From assembly GCF_038806765.1 (NCBI RefSeq), contig NZ_CP152389.1, positions 4,898,001-4,962,000 on the forward strand: a stretch of DNA of 64,000 nucleotides, written 5' to 3'. Of the stretch, positions 62,367 through 64,000 are shown in pieces. The position numbers and the translations under genes are program-made. The notes under the pieces are model-generated. The model had not been told where the DNA came from and did not search any database. It was given only the letters and a program-made list of their open reading frames with translations. The stretch is from Mucilaginibacter sp. CSA2-8R (lineage in GTDB: Bacteria; Bacteroidota; Bacteroidia; Sphingobacteriales; Sphingobacteriaceae). The first letter of the stretch is position 1, and the number at the start of each line of letters is the position of its first letter.

Positions 62367-64000
62367 TCAGTTAGTAGTGGCATTTTTTGGTTGTTTCAAC
62401 GATGCAATATACTGTGAAGGCGTCATCCCAAATTCTTCCTGAAAACATTTGGTCAAATAACTGGAAGTATTAAAGCCCACCTGATCGGCAACCTCGGCAA
62501 CGGTAAGCCCATCTTCTAAAAGCTGGCTTGCGCGTTTTAGCCTAACAGACCTTATAAAAGTAGTAGGTGTTTTACCAATAATGTGAACCAGCTTTCGGTA
62601 TAAACCGGTACGGTCCATTCCCATATCCCTGCTCAACAACTCCACGGTATAAGCCGGGTTGTTGATGTTATTTTGCACATAGGTTAATGCCCGCTGCAAA
62701 AGCTTTTCGTCAGCTGCTGTTAACAGGCTATCTGTATCTGTTACTTTAGTTACCTTTTCTTCCTGGTGCTGTTTACGCTCCTCCTGTATAGTTAATAACC
62801 GGCGCATGTTAAGCAATAGCACGTCCATATTTAACTCATTCTCGGCAGCCTCTACCGGCGAAAAAACATCCTTAGATAACTGGCTAACTAAATCCTGCAG
62901 ATCAAGGGCATTATTCTGAATTTCTTTAAGCTGCAGTTTCAGCCGGCCTTCATCCGTATGTTTCAAAATTTTATTTAACGGATTGATAATCTGCGTTAAA
63001 GGTTCTTTAATTTCGGCATTTACATTCATAAAAAACGCAGCCTTCATGTGGTCGAGCTTTTCTTTTTGCTCGCGTATGAGCTTAGTACGCTTCTTATTTA
63101 TATAATACCTGATGCTTACAACAATTGCACCAACGGTAAAAACAACATAGATGAGGTAAGCCCACCCAGTTTGCCATAATGGCGCCTTTACTATTATTTT
63201 TATTTCGGTATAATTATTCTGCCAGTTGCTGTTATTATCGGCCGACCGCACTTTAAAGTAGTAAGTGCCCGGCCCAACATTAGTATAGCTAAAGCGGCCA
63301 TTACCATTTGCTGACTTTAGTTCCTGCTCTTTCTCGTCAACACCGATGAGTTGGTAACGATAATAGGTTTGCGTAGGGTTAACATAATTTAAGGCAGAAA
63401 ACTCCAAGCTAAAAAAATTTTGGTCGTGTTTAAGCGTAATATTACGGGTGTGCAAAAGCACATCCTTAAGAATTACATTACCGTTATATCGCACTCCGCT
63501 TTTCACTTCTTTATTAAAAAGCAAGAAATCAACAAACAATGGTGGTGCTTGCGGCTTAGGTATTAAGCCGTTACTTACCGGCAAAACATTAAAGCCATCG
63601 GTACCGCCCCAATAAAGGCTGCCATTGGGCGCCTTATAAGCCGCCCGAGCCCAAAACTCGTTGGCAATAACGCCATCAAAACGGTTAAAGCCCGAAAACG
63701 AGTAGGTAATTTTACCGTTGGCCTCTTTTCCTAACTGAATACGCGTAAGCCCTCCGGAGGTAGATACCCAAATAGCACCGTCGGGCGTTTGCAGTATTGA
63801 CTGAATAAAATTATTGACTAATCCATCTGTAGTATAAAATGACCTGATCTTTCTCATTTTAACGTCCCACAACTGCAAGCCATCCTGCGAACCCAGCCAA
63901 ATTTGCTTATTGCGATTTATCCATATCGCATTGTAATCTTTGTTATCGGGCTTAAACTCAATTTTTCGGGTTTGCGTATTATAAATAAAAAAGCCACCGG
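62367..64000 (-). CDS. Membrane-spanning propeller/Y_Y_Y/AraC regulator lacking kinase and receiver domains (N-terminus cut by window edge)
   Basis: The frame is open from the stop at 62367 to base 64000, with further N-terminal sequence outside. Visible order: beta-propeller repeats (QIWLGSQDGLQLW, TPDGAIWVSTSGGLTR), Y_Y_Y domain ending NNYTEIKIIV, one transmembrane helix (TGWAYLIYVVFTVGAIVVS), a coiled dimerisation helix, and a C-terminal AraC helix-turn-helix (LSRDMGMDRTGLYRKL, VAEVADQVGFNTSSYLTKCF). Hybrid two-component regulators normally have HisKA, HATPase, receiver and AraC parts. Here the H-box reads FFMNVNAEIKEPL, with Ala instead of the phospho-acceptor His (codon 63015-63017). About 50 residues then lead straight to the DNA-binding domain. 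It probably regulates the downstream GH31 gene. Confidence 0.88.
   Translation of the reverse strand, partial: GGFFIYNTQTRKIEFKPDNKDYNAIWINRNKQIWLGSQDGLQLWDVKMRKIRSFYTTDGLVNNFIQSILQTPDGAIWVSTSGGLTRIQLGKEANGKITYSFSGFNRFDGVIANEFWARAAYKAPNGSLYWGGTDGFNVLPVSNGLIPKPQAPPLFVDFLLFNKEVKSGVRYNGNVILKDVLLHTRNITLKHDQNFFSLEFSALNYVNPTQTYYRYQLIGVDEKEQELKSANGNGRFSYTNVGPGTYYFKVRSADNNSNWQNNYTEIKIIVKAPLWQTGWAYLIYVVFTVGAIVVSIRYYINKKRTKLIREQKEKLDHMKAAFFMNVNAEIKEPLTQIINPLNKILKHTDEGRLKLQLKEIQNNALDLQDLVSQLSKDVFSPVEAAENELNMDVLLLNMRRLLTIQEERKQHQEEKVTKVTDTDSLLTAADEKLLQRALTYVQNNINNPAYTVELLSRDMGMDRTGLYRKLVHIIGKTPTTFIRSVRLKRASQLLEDGLTVAEVADQVGFNTSSYLTKCFQEEFGMTPSQYIASLKQPKNATTN

Noticed and set aside
1-64000. CRISPR array, tRNA/rRNA, insertion sequence, prophage
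   Set aside because: No regular spacer repeats, no cloverleaf or rRNA-like segments and no transposase or integrase motifs were seen.

Overview
The window looks like chromosomal DNA from a member of the Bacteroidota, most likely Sphingobacteriaceae (Mucilaginibacter/Pedobacter-like). The evidence is two SusC/SusD pairs, fasciclin-domain lipoproteins, a propeller/Y_Y_Y/AraC regulator of the hybrid two-component type, an outer-membrane DUF5686 protein, an epimerase-type threonine dehydrogenase, and -7 boxes of the form TAnnTTTG. I see no phage, insertion sequence, CRISPR array, rRNA or tRNA. Both edges cut genes: an M28 peptidase on the left and a transmembrane AraC regulator on the right.

Left part (1-7.2 kb): an M28 and an M61 peptidase overlapping by one base, an isoaspartyl peptidase, a secreted TPR-like protein and a carboxy-terminal processing protease (S41). 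A 15-bp perfect hairpin closes this block.

Polysaccharide-utilisation region (7.2-31.1 kb): on the minus strand there is a tightly spaced seven-gene operon, fasciclin - SusC - SusD - fasciclin - fasciclin - SusC - SusD, ended by a terminator. Two tandem PL11 rhamnogalacturonan lyases follow. A 1231-residue DUF4450 protein is divergent from the operon. The PL11 pair points to the rhamnogalacturonan I backbone of pectin as substrate. The fasciclin lipoproteins sit where surface glycan-binding proteins normally do, and two of them end in beta-sandwich segments.

Central housekeeping region (31.1-47 kb): a 49-residue membrane peptide, a membrane protein/winged-helix pair, a 61-residue orphan with a good promoter, rlmD, a PRTase, a DUF5686 outer-membrane protein, kbl, a PIN toxin-antitoxin pair fused by spacing to pheS, a degenerate Rieske-like lipoprotein, a TetR regulator, a repeat protein built on a GFKPRFKAG motif, yebC, tdh and asd. 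Kbl and Tdh together convert threonine to glycine and acetyl-CoA, and asd (divergent from tdh) supplies the aspartate-family precursors.

Right part (46.8-64 kb): ornithine aminotransferase, a DPP-IV-type S9 peptidase coupled to a class IV aminotransferase, an OmpA lipoprotein, a CrtW-like carotenoid ketolase, a ferrochelatase with a cysteine cluster, Kdo transferase, galE and rfbB for surface sugars, an M1 aminopeptidase, a GH31 glycosidase, and a transmembrane regulator that keeps a degenerate histidine-kinase dimerisation helix but has lost the catalytic and receiver domains. Convergent gene pairs are repeatedly separated by long hairpins that can work in both directions.

Functions are read from motifs and remembered family features, and no database search was run.
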